From Phytophthora colocasiae (Eukaryota > Oomycota > Peronosporomycetes > Peronosporales > Peronosporaceae), in the NCBI GenBank assembly GCA_018806915.1, contig JAGKQI010000020.1:682001-746000 (forward strand): DNA of 64,000 bases, in the 5' to 3' direction. The notes under the pieces were generated by a model that was not told the origin of the DNA, made no database searches, and worked only from the letters and a program-made list of their open reading frames with translations. The position numbers and the translations under genes were made by a program. This document shows positions 41,658-49,767 of this stretch, in pieces. Within the stretch, counting starts at the first letter, position 1. Each line of letters starts with the position of its first letter.

Positions 41658-41813
41658 GTGCAAGCTGAGCGTGGCTGTGTAAGTGGCTTCAGAAATTTGC
41701 ATTCCCTTTTAAGCCTAAGTACAAAGTCCACCATTTGATAGACAGCATGTTAGTGGCGAAAAGCTAACATGCTATTACATTGACTTGATCAATCAGTGCC
41801 TACAAGTAACTGC

Positions 41814-43335
41814 TCACTTCTTGCTCTCAACTTCCGCTTGTGCTTTTTCGATTGTACTCTCCAGCATATTTTGAAGCGATTCGTCTTGGATGCCAAAAAA
41901 TTTCGCACGCAGATTTGGAGTGGACAAATTCAGCAGAATTATTTCGTGAATACTGGGAAACCCGTCAATTGAGTAAACAGCGGAGTTGCGGACAATCCTT
42001 TGCCCTTCGCTATCCGATGCCTCAAATTCCGTTTTCAAATCGACAGAATAATTCGTCGAACACACAATCAGAACGTTTAGCCGGTCACCGGATTCATAGA
42101 TGTCGAAAATCTTGTTGAATATCTCGATCTCTTTCTTCAACTCGTCCTCTCCAAACGAAGTGCCCAGCGGAAAGTTTTTCACCGCAAGGCCGACCGTTAA
42201 TTTCTTCGTTTGGATCTTTGCCATCAGGAGTGCGTCTGGAGACGCTGATTTCAGACGAGGTTTCAAATTCAAGCGGTACTCATCTCCAAGATGATTTTCA
42301 ATGCGAGTCCTCATATACCACCACGTTTCCGGAGTCCATTTCTGCGTGGCTGTCGGCACAGGACAAGTATGTTTGGAAAATTGCACCCCAGTGCACATTC
42401 CAAATAGCTGATGCTCTGTGAAAAACTCGGGAAGTACTTTGTGCGGGCATCCTTGTGAATGCTCGTCAAAAAGCTCTTGGAAGCGCTTCAAACAAGCCCA
42501 TTCCAAAATGGTCGCGTAATTGAGCGATATTCGACAGTTCGCGACTTTGTCAAGGTACTCGGTTAGTGGGTAGAGGAACGCTAGAAGCAGTTGCTGGATA
42601 TACGGCGGCATATACAGCCTTGCGCTGTCCACAGTTCCATCCCAAGACACATCAAAGAAATGAGCAATTGCATCGTACGATATTTCTCTGTTGTTCTTGT
42701 CTTTCCAGCCTTGCGTCAAGTTTACCGGTTCCGAATTCAGCGCAAGAGACATCATGCTCGCAAGGGGTTTAGCCCAACTCTCCATACTATCAGCGAATGC
42801 GCGCCAGTCGATGCAGCGACGGTCATCAAACAAATCATACGCAACCAATTCTTCGTAGGAACGACATTTACTAAACGCCGCTGCCAACGATCGCGGATGG
42901 CCTAGCGTTGTTTTGAACAGATGACTAGCAACCTCGGCCACTTGTTCATCGTCAAGGCAAAAGTGAGTCTTGATGGTTTTCATTTCATCCTTGTCGATAA
43001 AAGTCTTGTGGATGATTTCCTCAATTGCAGGGCGACGAAGGCGATGAAGGCTGACTCGTCGAAACTTGATCGGCATCAAATATCTGCCTTGGGCCTTTGG
43101 TATTTGGTTGGTATAGCGAAGGAACGAAGACGAGCCAGCAATCAGGAAAAACACCTTTGGTATTTGCAACCAACTCTGAAGAATAACGCGACAAAAGTTC
43201 TCGAATAGTTTCCATTTGCCGAACTCATCAATATTTGTATTATAAAACGCCCAACCGATGTTGTCCAACACAATGAACACCGGGCCAACTTCAGCCGTCA
43301 ACTTCTCCAATAGCTCCCGAGATGACTGCATAGAT
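41814..43335 (-). pseudogene. CRN-like NTPase/nuclease gene, 3' part (split by copia insertion)
   Basis: The downstream part of a Crinkler-like effector gene, cut at its 5' side by the LTR element. The open frame gives about 507 residues. The first segment is the second half of a STAND/AAA-like P-loop NTPase: a Walker B-like strand (GPVFIVLDNIGW), a sensor region (KVFFLIAGSSSFLRYTN), and helical lid repeats. The C-terminal about 130 residues contain LTVGLAVKNFPLG within an alpha/beta context, consistent with the restriction-endonuclease-fold domain that published analyses describe in NTPase-type CRN proteins. The stop is at 41814-41816. The frame joins in phase with the fragment at 48830-49398 across one copy of the target site, so the gene was open before insertion. 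Confidence 0.72.
43331..43335. repeat. Target-site duplication (TAGAT), left copy
   Basis: TAGAT lies directly outside the left LTR and again directly outside the right LTR (48825-48829). The 5-bp length is typical of Ty1/copia integrase. Confidence 0.95.
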
Positions 43336-43514
43336 TGTCGGAGTTGAATCAAATGCACTCACACACAACTTGTTTGGTTAAAGGAAACTTTCGGACTGAA
43401 GGCAGGTCCGCCGAGTGCGGAATCGATGCCTTTCTACCATCACTCTGCTAGCTAAGTTTCATAAGACGTCTTCAACTTCTCAGATCGTCTCAAAAGACGG
43501 TACGGTTTCCAACA
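43336..43514 (-). repeat. Copia 3' LTR (left end)
   Basis: A 179-bp terminal repeat, TGTCGGAGTTGAATC to GGTTTCCAACA on the plus strand. Differs from the partner LTR only at 43389. Confidence 0.96.
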
Positions 43515-43525
43515 CGCCCTCCTCC
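43515..43525 (-). other. Copia polypurine tract
   Basis: On the element's sense strand GGAGGAGGGCG directly abuts the 3' LTR. The run of purines in this position is the expected primer for plus-strand DNA synthesis. Confidence 0.75.
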
Positions 43526-43536
43526 GAAGTAAATCG

Positions 43537-45390
43537 TTACTGAGGAAGATGCTCCTTACACAAACCGACCATCGCACATAAAGTCTCGAGTCTGTCGCTG
43601 GCCAGGGGCTTCGTCATGATATCGGAAGGATTAACTTCGGTCTTGACCTTCCACAAATCCATGGTTCTCTTAGCCACTTGGTCTCTCACGAAGTGCCAAC
43701 GTAACTCGATGTGTCGCGTTCTGCGACTGTAAGTTGGGTTCGTCGCCATGACGAATGCCGCTTGGTTATCAATGCCCATGCGGAACTTAGTTTCCAACTC
43801 CGGAAACACCTCAATCAATACATTGCGAAGCCCTTGGCCGTCCATGCATGCCTCACATGCTGCAACGTACTCCGCCTCTGCGGTAGATTGAGCTACAATG
43901 CTCTGACGCCTAGATGCCCATGAAATGGCACCGCCCGCCATGCAATGCACAAAGCCCGTGATGCTCTTGCGTGTATCTGGGTCATTTCCCCAGTCAGAGT
44001 CACAATATCCATCCACAACCAGCTCTGGGTTCTGCTTTCCACTTTCTCCCTGGAGTACACAATTCCTAGCGTTTTGGTCCCAATGAGGTACCGCAGTACT
44101 CTCTTGGCTGCACCGATATGCTGCTGTGGTAGGATTCTGTACGTAGCGACTGAGCTGACCAACCACAAACGCGATATCCGGTCTCGTGCAGGTTGTCAAG
44201 TACATCAAAGATCCGACCAGCTCACGATATGGAAACGTCTTGCCATTTGCGGCCACCTGCTTCCGTTGATCTGTGTCGGTGTCTTTCACCGTCAAACGCA
44301 TGTTTGTCTCCATTGGTATTCTACTGGGATGAGCGTCAGTAAAGTTGAACCGCTCAATGACCTCCTCGCAGTACTTGGTCTGGTGTATCTTAATAGACTT
44401 TTCGTTCTGCTCCACCTGAACTCCCAAGTAAGTGTTGAGTAGGCCCTGGTCCTTGAGGCCGTAGTCCATGTCGAGTTTCTCGAACATCTTCTTCTTGAAC
44501 TCCTCGTTCTTGGTTGCACACAAGATGTCGTTGACATAGAGAAGAACAATGACGAACTCGCCGTCTTTATCGTAGAAGTACAGACATGGCTCAGTCTTGC
44601 ACTGCTTGAACCCGTAGTTCACGAACCAGTTATTCACTTCTGAATTCCACTCTCTCCCGGACTGCCGTAGCCCGTATAGTGCCTTGTTGATGATGTAAAT
44701 CATCCCACCATCCTCGCACGGATAGCCTTCGACCTCCTCCAGATACTGCTTAATGCCTAGCGCAGCATTGAGGTAGGCTGTGTTTATATCTCCTTGGTAG
44801 ATCACCAGGTTCAGAAGAATGCACACTGCAACAAACATTCTGAATGTCGCCATGCGTGCGACCGGCGAGAATGTGTCTGTGAAATCAATTCCGAAACGCT
44901 GCTTATCACCTCGAGCCACGACTCGTGCTTTGAAGGTCACAATGTAGCCTAAGTGATCAGTCTTCACGTCGAAAACCCACATTGTCTTGATGGCATGCTG
45001 TCCTGCCGGCATATCCGATCTTGGAATCTGCCTAAGCACATCCTTGGACTTCAGTGCAGCCATCTCCTTGTCCATAGCCTCTTTCCAGAAACTCGCTTGT
45101 TTTGATCTCATTGCTTCTCTGTAGTTCCTGGGTATTTTGATATCACTAGCCCGTAAACCACCCTTGCCGCGTCGATCCGCATGCAGCGCTTTGAACGCCG
45201 AACAAACCTCAAAATCTTCGAATGGTTCACGCTCAGCAATTTCTCGAAGTCCAGCTCGTCTTGCTGCTATTACTCTTTGTGCGTTCACCTTGGTACGCTT
45301 CCGGTCTTGTGTGCGACGAACCTCTTCGTCTCTAGGGTGTACTTTTCCCACTAGCATCTGCTGAGGAAATCCAAGAACATCATCCCGGAC
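43537..45390 (-). CDS. Copia reverse transcriptase and RNase H (catalytic residue changed)
   Basis: About 606 residues of pol. RT motifs: FKARVVARGDKQRFGIDF, TFSPVARMATFR, INKALYGLRQSGREWN, and the active site LLYVNDIL, where copia RTs have YVDD; the first catalytic Asp codon GAC is AAC (near 44535). RNase H: DGYCDSDWGNDPDTRKSITG, SRRQSIVAQSTAEAEYVAA, RTRHIELRWHFVRDQV, ending at the TGA near 43537. Between about 44125 and 44040 the frame reads out of register (the true sequence AAKRVLRYLIGTKTLGIVY lies in another frame) and then returns, so two opposite indels cancel. The frame upstream to about 45390 (GFPQQMLVGKVHPRDEE) belongs to the same polyprotein. Confidence 0.85.
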   Translation of the reverse strand, partial: VRDDVLGFPQQMLVGKVHPRDEEVRRTQDRKRTKVNAQRVIAARRAGLREIAEREPFEDFEVCSAFKALHADRRGKGGLRASDIKIPRNYREAMRSKQASFWKEAMDKEMAALKSKDVLRQIPRSDMPAGQHAIKTMWVFDVKTDHLGYIVTFKARVVARGDKQRFGIDFTDTFSPVARMATFRMFVAVCILLNLVIYQGDINTAYLNAALGIKQYLEEVEGYPCEDGGMIYIINKALYGLRQSGREWNSEVNNWFVNYGFKQCKTEPCLYFYDKDGEFVIVLLYVNDILCATKNEEFKKKMFEKLDMDYGLKDQGLLNTYLGVQVEQNEKSIKIHQTKYCEEVIERFNFTDAHPSRIPMETNMRLTVKDTDTDQRKQVAANGKTFPYRELVGSLMYLTTCTRPDIAFVVGQLSRYVQNPTTAAYRCSQESTAVPHWDQNARNCVLQGESGKQNPELVVDGYCDSDWGNDPDTRKSITGFVHCMAGGAISWASRRQSIVAQSTAEAEYVAACEACMDGQGLRNVLIEVFPELETKFRMGIDNQAAFVMATNPTYSRRTRHIELRWHFVRDQVAKRTMDLWKVKTEVNPSDIMTKPLASDRLETLCAMVGLCKEHLPQ

Positions 45391-47145
45391 TGGGTTTTGT
45401 GTTGATTGCCTTGAGGATCATCTACTTCGTCACTCAGGTTGCTGTTCCACTCAGCTTCAAGTTCATCACTCGGGTCAAACAAGAAATCGCATCCATTCTC
45501 GTCACTCACATCTTCTGAGACTGGAAACAAGGTCTGCGACGTGACTAGCAACATCTTCGTGTTCAAAATCAACGAATTCATCGACTCCAACGTCATCATC
45601 ACCGTCAAGTTCACAATTATCGTGTTCACTCACTGCCGCATCGGCATCGTCATCGCTCTCGACTTGAGCATCGTCTAAATCACCGTCATCGCTCTTGATG
45701 CTCACTTGAGCATCGTCAAAATCACCATCATGTTCACGATGTTCATCCTCGTTCTCATGTTCCTCAATGCTGGCATCATCTTCGCCCTCCTGCGTTTGAA
45801 CTAACGCAAGCTCGTAGTCTGGCATGGAACTATTCTCCAACATGTCGTGCCATACTTGTTGGTCTCCATCGGCCAGTTTGCTGCTTGGAGTGCTACTCGG
45901 TGCATCCTCGAATGTAGGTAGTACACTGTTCTGTACCATCTCATTCCACTGAGTCGCTTTCTCGGCATCCAGCTCTTCACTCTCAGCCACACTGACCATG
46001 TCCACGTTACTGTCTTCGCGAACTGAATCTTCATCACACTCCGCGTGTTGTGAAGATTCTTCACTGTCACTATCTCCATCGTCAAAGTAGCCATCTTCGA
46101 CAAACTCTGTAAACGTTTGCAGCCATTTGTTCACTTTGGTCTTGAACGTACTGCCGTATCTGTCCTTATACTTAATCGATTCGTTCACTTTCACGTCTGC
46201 AACGAAGCCTTCTGATGCTCCGTAGGGAAATACACTTGACAACCCACAACATCTTCCTGGTAGCCGATAAGAAATCCCACCTTGCAGTTCACAGCCAACT
46301 TCGTACGCTTTGGCGACCGAGTGTGGCAATACACCAGTGAGCCAAAAGTCCGATATGATGAAGATCCGGTTTCGTTCCATACATCATTTCATACGGCGTA
46401 CGGCCAGCCCCCTTACAGAAAACTCTGTTCTTGATGTAGACTGCTGTCTGTAGGCATGTGTCCAGAACGATCTCGGTAACCCCGAGTCGTGCATCATAGT
46501 CTTGACCATACTGATCAGCGTCTGGTGAGTTCGCTCACCAGGTTCAACTGCGACGATTTAGGACCAACTTTGGTGTGAACAATTTCCCTTGTCTGCGTAC
46601 CAACGCTCCATTGCATTGTTGCAAACTCCTTGCCCTTTGTCCGTTAGCACCTCCTTCACGGGTCCAACCACTTCGTCGTCTTTATCGTGAGTCTCAGCAC
46701 ACCACTGGCGAGTCACAACTGTGTCCACCTGGCGTCCGTGTTGCGTTCGGCCCACGCGATATACTGTTTCATGTATTCGTTCACTTCCCTTCTGTCTTAG
46801 ACTTCAACAGGTACGGGTCACGAAGCGAGAGAATCCGTCCATAATGACCAACACTGCACTGTACTGTGTCCCATTGTGTAGTCCAGGAATCAATAAGTCA
46901 GCGAAGATCATGTCATTCACCTTCTCAATGTTTCGCTCGAGCTTCTGCAAAATGTCTTACGTCTCTGCTTGCCGAAATGACAGTCAGCGCAATCCATTTT
47001 CCACGTTTCTTTAGCATGATGCCCTTGGCCATCCCGCGATCAACCATCAGGCGTATGTACTGGACAAGTGTGTCCGAGGCGCGTGTGCCAGACGTCAAGA
47101 TCCTCAACTCCATCAGTTACTGCGAAATTTGCCAGTACACGCTTC
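45391..47145 (-). pseudogene. Copia integrase region, frameshifted
   Basis: Pieces of integrase lie in more than one frame. Near 47110 GVEDLDVWHTRLGHT is the GAG-pre-integrase HHCC start; near 46940 the CxxC half of that finger is in another frame; around 46600-46740 a core-like piece (TDKGQGVCNNAMERWYADKG) reads in a third position. From 46380 to about 45560 a long frame holds the integrase C-terminal segment (AKAYEVGCELQGGISYRLPGR) and then a strongly acidic linker with repeated DGD/DDA. At least three frame changes are needed to connect these to RT. Sequence errors cannot be excluded for each one, but together they indicate decay. Confidence 0.75.
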
Positions 47146-47781
47146 TTAACTGCTGCAGTCTTCTTGCCTGTTGACTTCGACACCGCCAATATTGTGCACT
47201 TCGAAAGTCCATAAGCGATGGTCTTGTTTCGTTCGAATCACCTCGGTACCATCCTTTGACATGCCGAAAATCATTGCCTCCTGATCCCAAGACATCTTGA
47301 AGCCCTGCTCCAATGCTTGTCCCGGCGAGAACAGGTTGCATCCAGCCGCAGGTACATATAGTACATCCTCCACGAAAACGAAAACCATCTCTTCATCAAT
47401 CATGTTGGCTAGTATAATCGTTCCAAAGCCTTCTGCTTGGGCATCAACACCATCAGCAAACCCTGATATTGTCGGGTTCCAGTCACTGTCCTCCATGCTG
47501 TTCAACACAGTGAAATACTCCTTACTGGTCACAATGTGAGCGTTGGTCCCGCTATCGAAGTACCAACGGCTTGGATCGTAGTTCTTAGCGACGCGCTTCA
47601 CTACTTCTCCCACCACCACGTCACGTTTGTGTGCGATGTTGACAACTTCATCTGCGTTTTGTGAGGTCACTTCTTCCACAGACTTCTCACCAATGCGTGC
47701 CATCTTGGCCTGTCCATTCTTCTTGGCGCTGATTTCCTCCAGCTCTGGGCAGTTGCTCTTATAGTGGCCTTGACACCACAA
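47146..47781 (-). CDS. Copia aspartic protease region
   Basis: This frame starts with the second half of the gag zinc knuckle (GHYKSNCPE) and continues into the retropepsin-like protease, with the active site WYFDSGTNAHIV (family DSGA/DSGC-type) and the later strand VLYVPAAGCNLFSPGQ, which is typical of copia polyproteins. It is linked to gag only through a one-base frame change near 47776. Confidence 0.82.
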   Translation of the reverse strand: MWCQGHYKSNCPELEEISAKKNGQAKMARIGEKSVEEVTSQNADEVVNIAHKRDVVVGEVVKRVAKNYDPSRWYFDSGTNAHIVTSKEYFTVLNSMEDSDWNPTISGFADGVDAQAEGFGTIILANMIDEEMVFVFVEDVLYVPAAGCNLFSPGQALEQGFKMSWDQEAMIFGMSKDGTEVIRTKQDHRLWTFEVHNIGGVEVNRQEDCSS

Positions 47782-48578
47782 TTAAAACACTCGATCTCAG
47801 TCTTCGGTGTCTTCTTCTTAGTTGAGTCACCAGCAGGTTTGTTGCTGCCGTCTTTCTGGTTTCCTGAAGAGCTTCCTTTCTTCTTGGAGCCTTGATTATT
47901 CCCGAATGCATTATTCTCCCAGTCCTTGCTACGAGACTCAGCCGTGAGAATCAATTCTCGCAACAACTCAGGTGTGTATTTGCTCATATTGGAGCTAAAT
48001 AGCACTTTTCTTCGGAGTTCGTTGTAGCAAATTTGCGTCGGGAGACTTCTTAGCAGCATATCCACCGTCTGGAGGTCGCTCAGTGGCGAGCCGAGCTCGT
48101 CGAGTTCGTTCTTGATGCGAAACATGGTGTACAAGTGTGCACGCACGTCACCATTCGTGCGCAGATGAGTCCGGTGCAGCTCTCCTTGTAAGCGGTACAC
48201 TTTCTGCGCCTTGGTGGCATCGTTGTTCTTTCCTTCGTATATCTTGCACAGCTCAGCCCACATGTCGGTACCATTCTTCTGGTCCATCAACTGCTGAGCG
48301 AGTGTGGTCTTCAGCGAGCCCATGATCAGCATCTGGATCTTGGCTTGCTTCTTGGTGTGCTCATCCTTCTCGTCTTGACTCCACTGGTCGTCTTCCTTGA
48401 CCTTACCGGTCGCGATCTGCTCGAGCAAGTCTTTCTGGAACGCCACAGTCATGGCTTTCTTGTAGAAAGGCCAGTTCTCTCCGTCCCAATGCACTGGGTT
48501 GCCGGACGAGTTGATGTGGAACTTCTTGTCCTTGTTGCTTTTGCGTCTGTCGTCGTCTGAGTCGCTTGAGGATGGCAT
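47667..48578 (-). CDS. Copia gag (UBN2/Retrotran_gag type) ending in a frameshifted zinc knuckle
   Basis: The ATG at 48578 begins a hydrophilic Ser/Asp-rich leader, then the gag core: WDGENWPFYKKAMTVAF, DMWAELCKIYEGKN, KVYRLQGELHRTHLR, LRSLPTQICYNELRRKV. The CCHC knuckle starts as CFNCGVK but the HxxxxC half is in the neighbouring frame, so one base is missing near 47776. After the shift the frame runs on for about 30 nonsense residues to 47667. A programmed shift is unlikely, because copia elements normally encode gag-pol in one frame and no slippery run is visible. Confidence 0.85.
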   Translation of the reverse strand: MPSSSDSDDDRRKSNKDKKFHINSSGNPVHWDGENWPFYKKAMTVAFQKDLLEQIATGKVKEDDQWSQDEKDEHTKKQAKIQMLIMGSLKTTLAQQLMDQKNGTDMWAELCKIYEGKNNDATKAQKVYRLQGELHRTHLRTNGDVRAHLYTMFRIKNELDELGSPLSDLQTVDMLLRSLPTQICYNELRRKVLFSSNMSKYTPELLRELILTAESRSKDWENNAFGNNQGSKKKGSSSGNQKDGSNKPAGDSTKKKTPKTEIECFNCGVKATIRATAQSWRKSAPRRMDRPRWHALVRSLWKK

Positions 48579-48630
48579 CTTGTTGTGGTAGTGTTGTTTA
48601 CCGATGTGTAGCGTAGGTCGTAGCTTGGGT

Positions 48631-48645
48631 TTGGGCTCGTAACCC
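48631..48645 (-). other. Copia primer-binding site (half-tRNA type)
   Basis: On the sense strand GGGTTACGAGCCCAA directly follows the 5' LTR. It is complementary, with about one mismatch in the anticodon, to the anticodon stem-loop of a methionine tRNA (GGGCTCATAACCC). This fits priming by an internal tRNA-Met fragment, as in Drosophila copia, rather than by a tRNA 3' end. The tRNA identity is inferred. Confidence 0.55.
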
Positions 48646-48824
48646 TGTCGGAGTTGAATCAAATGCACTCACACACAACTTGTTTGGTTAAAGGAAACGT
48701 TCGGACTGAAGGCAGGTCCGCCGAGTGCGGAATCGATGCCTTTCTACCATCACTCTGCTAGCTAAGTTTCATAAGACGTCTTCAACTTCTCAGATCGTCT
48801 CAAAAGACGGTACGGTTTCCAACA
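48646..48824 (-). repeat. Copia 5' LTR (right end)
   Basis: A 179-bp terminal repeat identical to 43336-43514 except for G at 48699. For this minus-strand element it is the upstream LTR and should carry the promoter. Confidence 0.96.
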
Positions 48825-48829
48825 TAGAT
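48825..48829. repeat. Target-site duplication (TAGAT), right copy
   Basis: Identical to 43331-43335 and directly outside the right LTR. Confidence 0.95.
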
Positions 48830-49398
48830 CTCACCCTGTTTTGGCCGAGGGCTTGCGGCCTGACCTGAAATCTCTGATCGAAAAAATCACAAATGGTCCA
48901 AATCATTTCTTTCTCAAGCTCGTGAGGGTTTTCAGTTGCGAGAGAATCAGTCTCAAGGGTAACATGGATCGTATGGCAGGCACGTAGCACCGGCATAAAT
49001 TCGGTTGCATTTCCGTCTGCTAAACCTGGCCATGTTTCGCAGCATTTTCGGATGTAATTCCGGCCAAACGCGGATTTCCCAAGGCCAGAGACGTTGTCGA
49101 CGATAGGGATCTCCCAATCCATGCCATTACCCTCAGTTGTGCGATAATAATTGTGTCTATGGATAGCTAGAAGCTGCTCCGTCGCAATATCACGATTAAC
49201 AAAGAACATAGCTCCATGGCGAAGAAAAAATGCTGGCTGCTGTTCCGTCCGCATCCATTCCAGCGCATCCCATTTTGCTTTCATCGAGACCTTCAGCTTC
49301 TTCGGCGTCTTTGTGTCGCTTACTGGGTAAATCCAACAGTGAAACTCCTTCTTCCTGGGAATTTCCAAAAAATGCTTGCTGGTCGAATAGCATCGCCT
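48830..49398 (-). pseudogene. CRN-like NTPase/nuclease gene, 5' part (N-terminus missing)
   Basis: Upstream part of the split effector gene. The open frame begins after a TGA (49399-49401) and has no ATG before 49284, although conserved-looking sequence (SKHFLEIPRKKEFHCW) starts at once, so the normal N-terminus is missing or lies in an unseen exon. No LxLFLAK secretion/translocation motif of intact CRNs is found in any frame nearby. The segment carries the NTPase Walker A motif VDNVSGLGKSAFGRNY and then helices up to the copia insertion. Both ends of the gene are therefore compromised: truncation at the 5' side and the transposon in the middle. Confidence 0.68.
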
Positions 49399-49401
49399 TC
49401 A

Positions 49402-49767
49402 ATCAGTGATAAAAAATTACTTGAAGAATTACATTTTTAAATATTTAAAAATATCTCGTTTCTTGAAGGATTCCGGCACATGGACTGTGTTGTCGAACAA
49501 ATGAGTGACGCGCAAAGAACTAGTCCAGAAATATAAGATGGAGAGAAAGTTACCACTTGGTTGAAGCATTCAAAATGTACCAAGAAACAGCTGCAGTTAT
49601 GGCTGAAATATCATGGATTGTACAAGCTCACGATGTTCTCTTTGTTTGTAAGTTATGGTTGCGATAGATAAAAAAAACTGTACACGGCAAGCATCGCCTT
49701 CGAGTCGGCGAGTCTGGCTGGGTGGAAGCCTAACAGAAATGTGCACAAAGCAGATCTAGCTAATGCT
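49402..49767. other. A/T-rich spacer
   Basis: 366 bp upstream of the CRN relic and downstream of the PX gene stop. It is noticeably A/T-rich around 49405-49460 and 49655-49680. I see no missing CRN N-terminal exon and no RNA gene. Confidence 0.5.

Larger units (their letters stand above)
43336..48824 (-). mobile_element. Ty1/copia LTR retrotransposon, 5,489 bp, inserted in the CRN-like gene
   Basis: A complete element by structure: two 179-bp LTRs beginning TG and ending CA, a 5-bp TAGAT duplication, a primer-binding site, a polypurine tract, and gag-protease-integrase-RT-RNaseH in copia order on the minus strand. The two LTRs differ at one base (43389 T, 48699 G), implying recent insertion. 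The coding region is nevertheless broken: a frameshift in the gag zinc knuckle, several in integrase, a compensated frameshift pair in the RT-RNaseH linker, and YVND in place of the RT catalytic YVDD. The copy is unlikely to be autonomous. Confidence 0.95.

Noticed and set aside
41814..43358. A complete gene starting in the LTR (MHLIQLRQ...)
   Set aside because: The first codons come from the LTR and target site; the host part is the 3' piece of the split CRN-like gene.
47660..47790. Programmed frameshifting between copia gag and protease
   Set aside because: The break lies inside the zinc knuckle itself and no slippery heptamer is visible; copia elements normally use one continuous frame.
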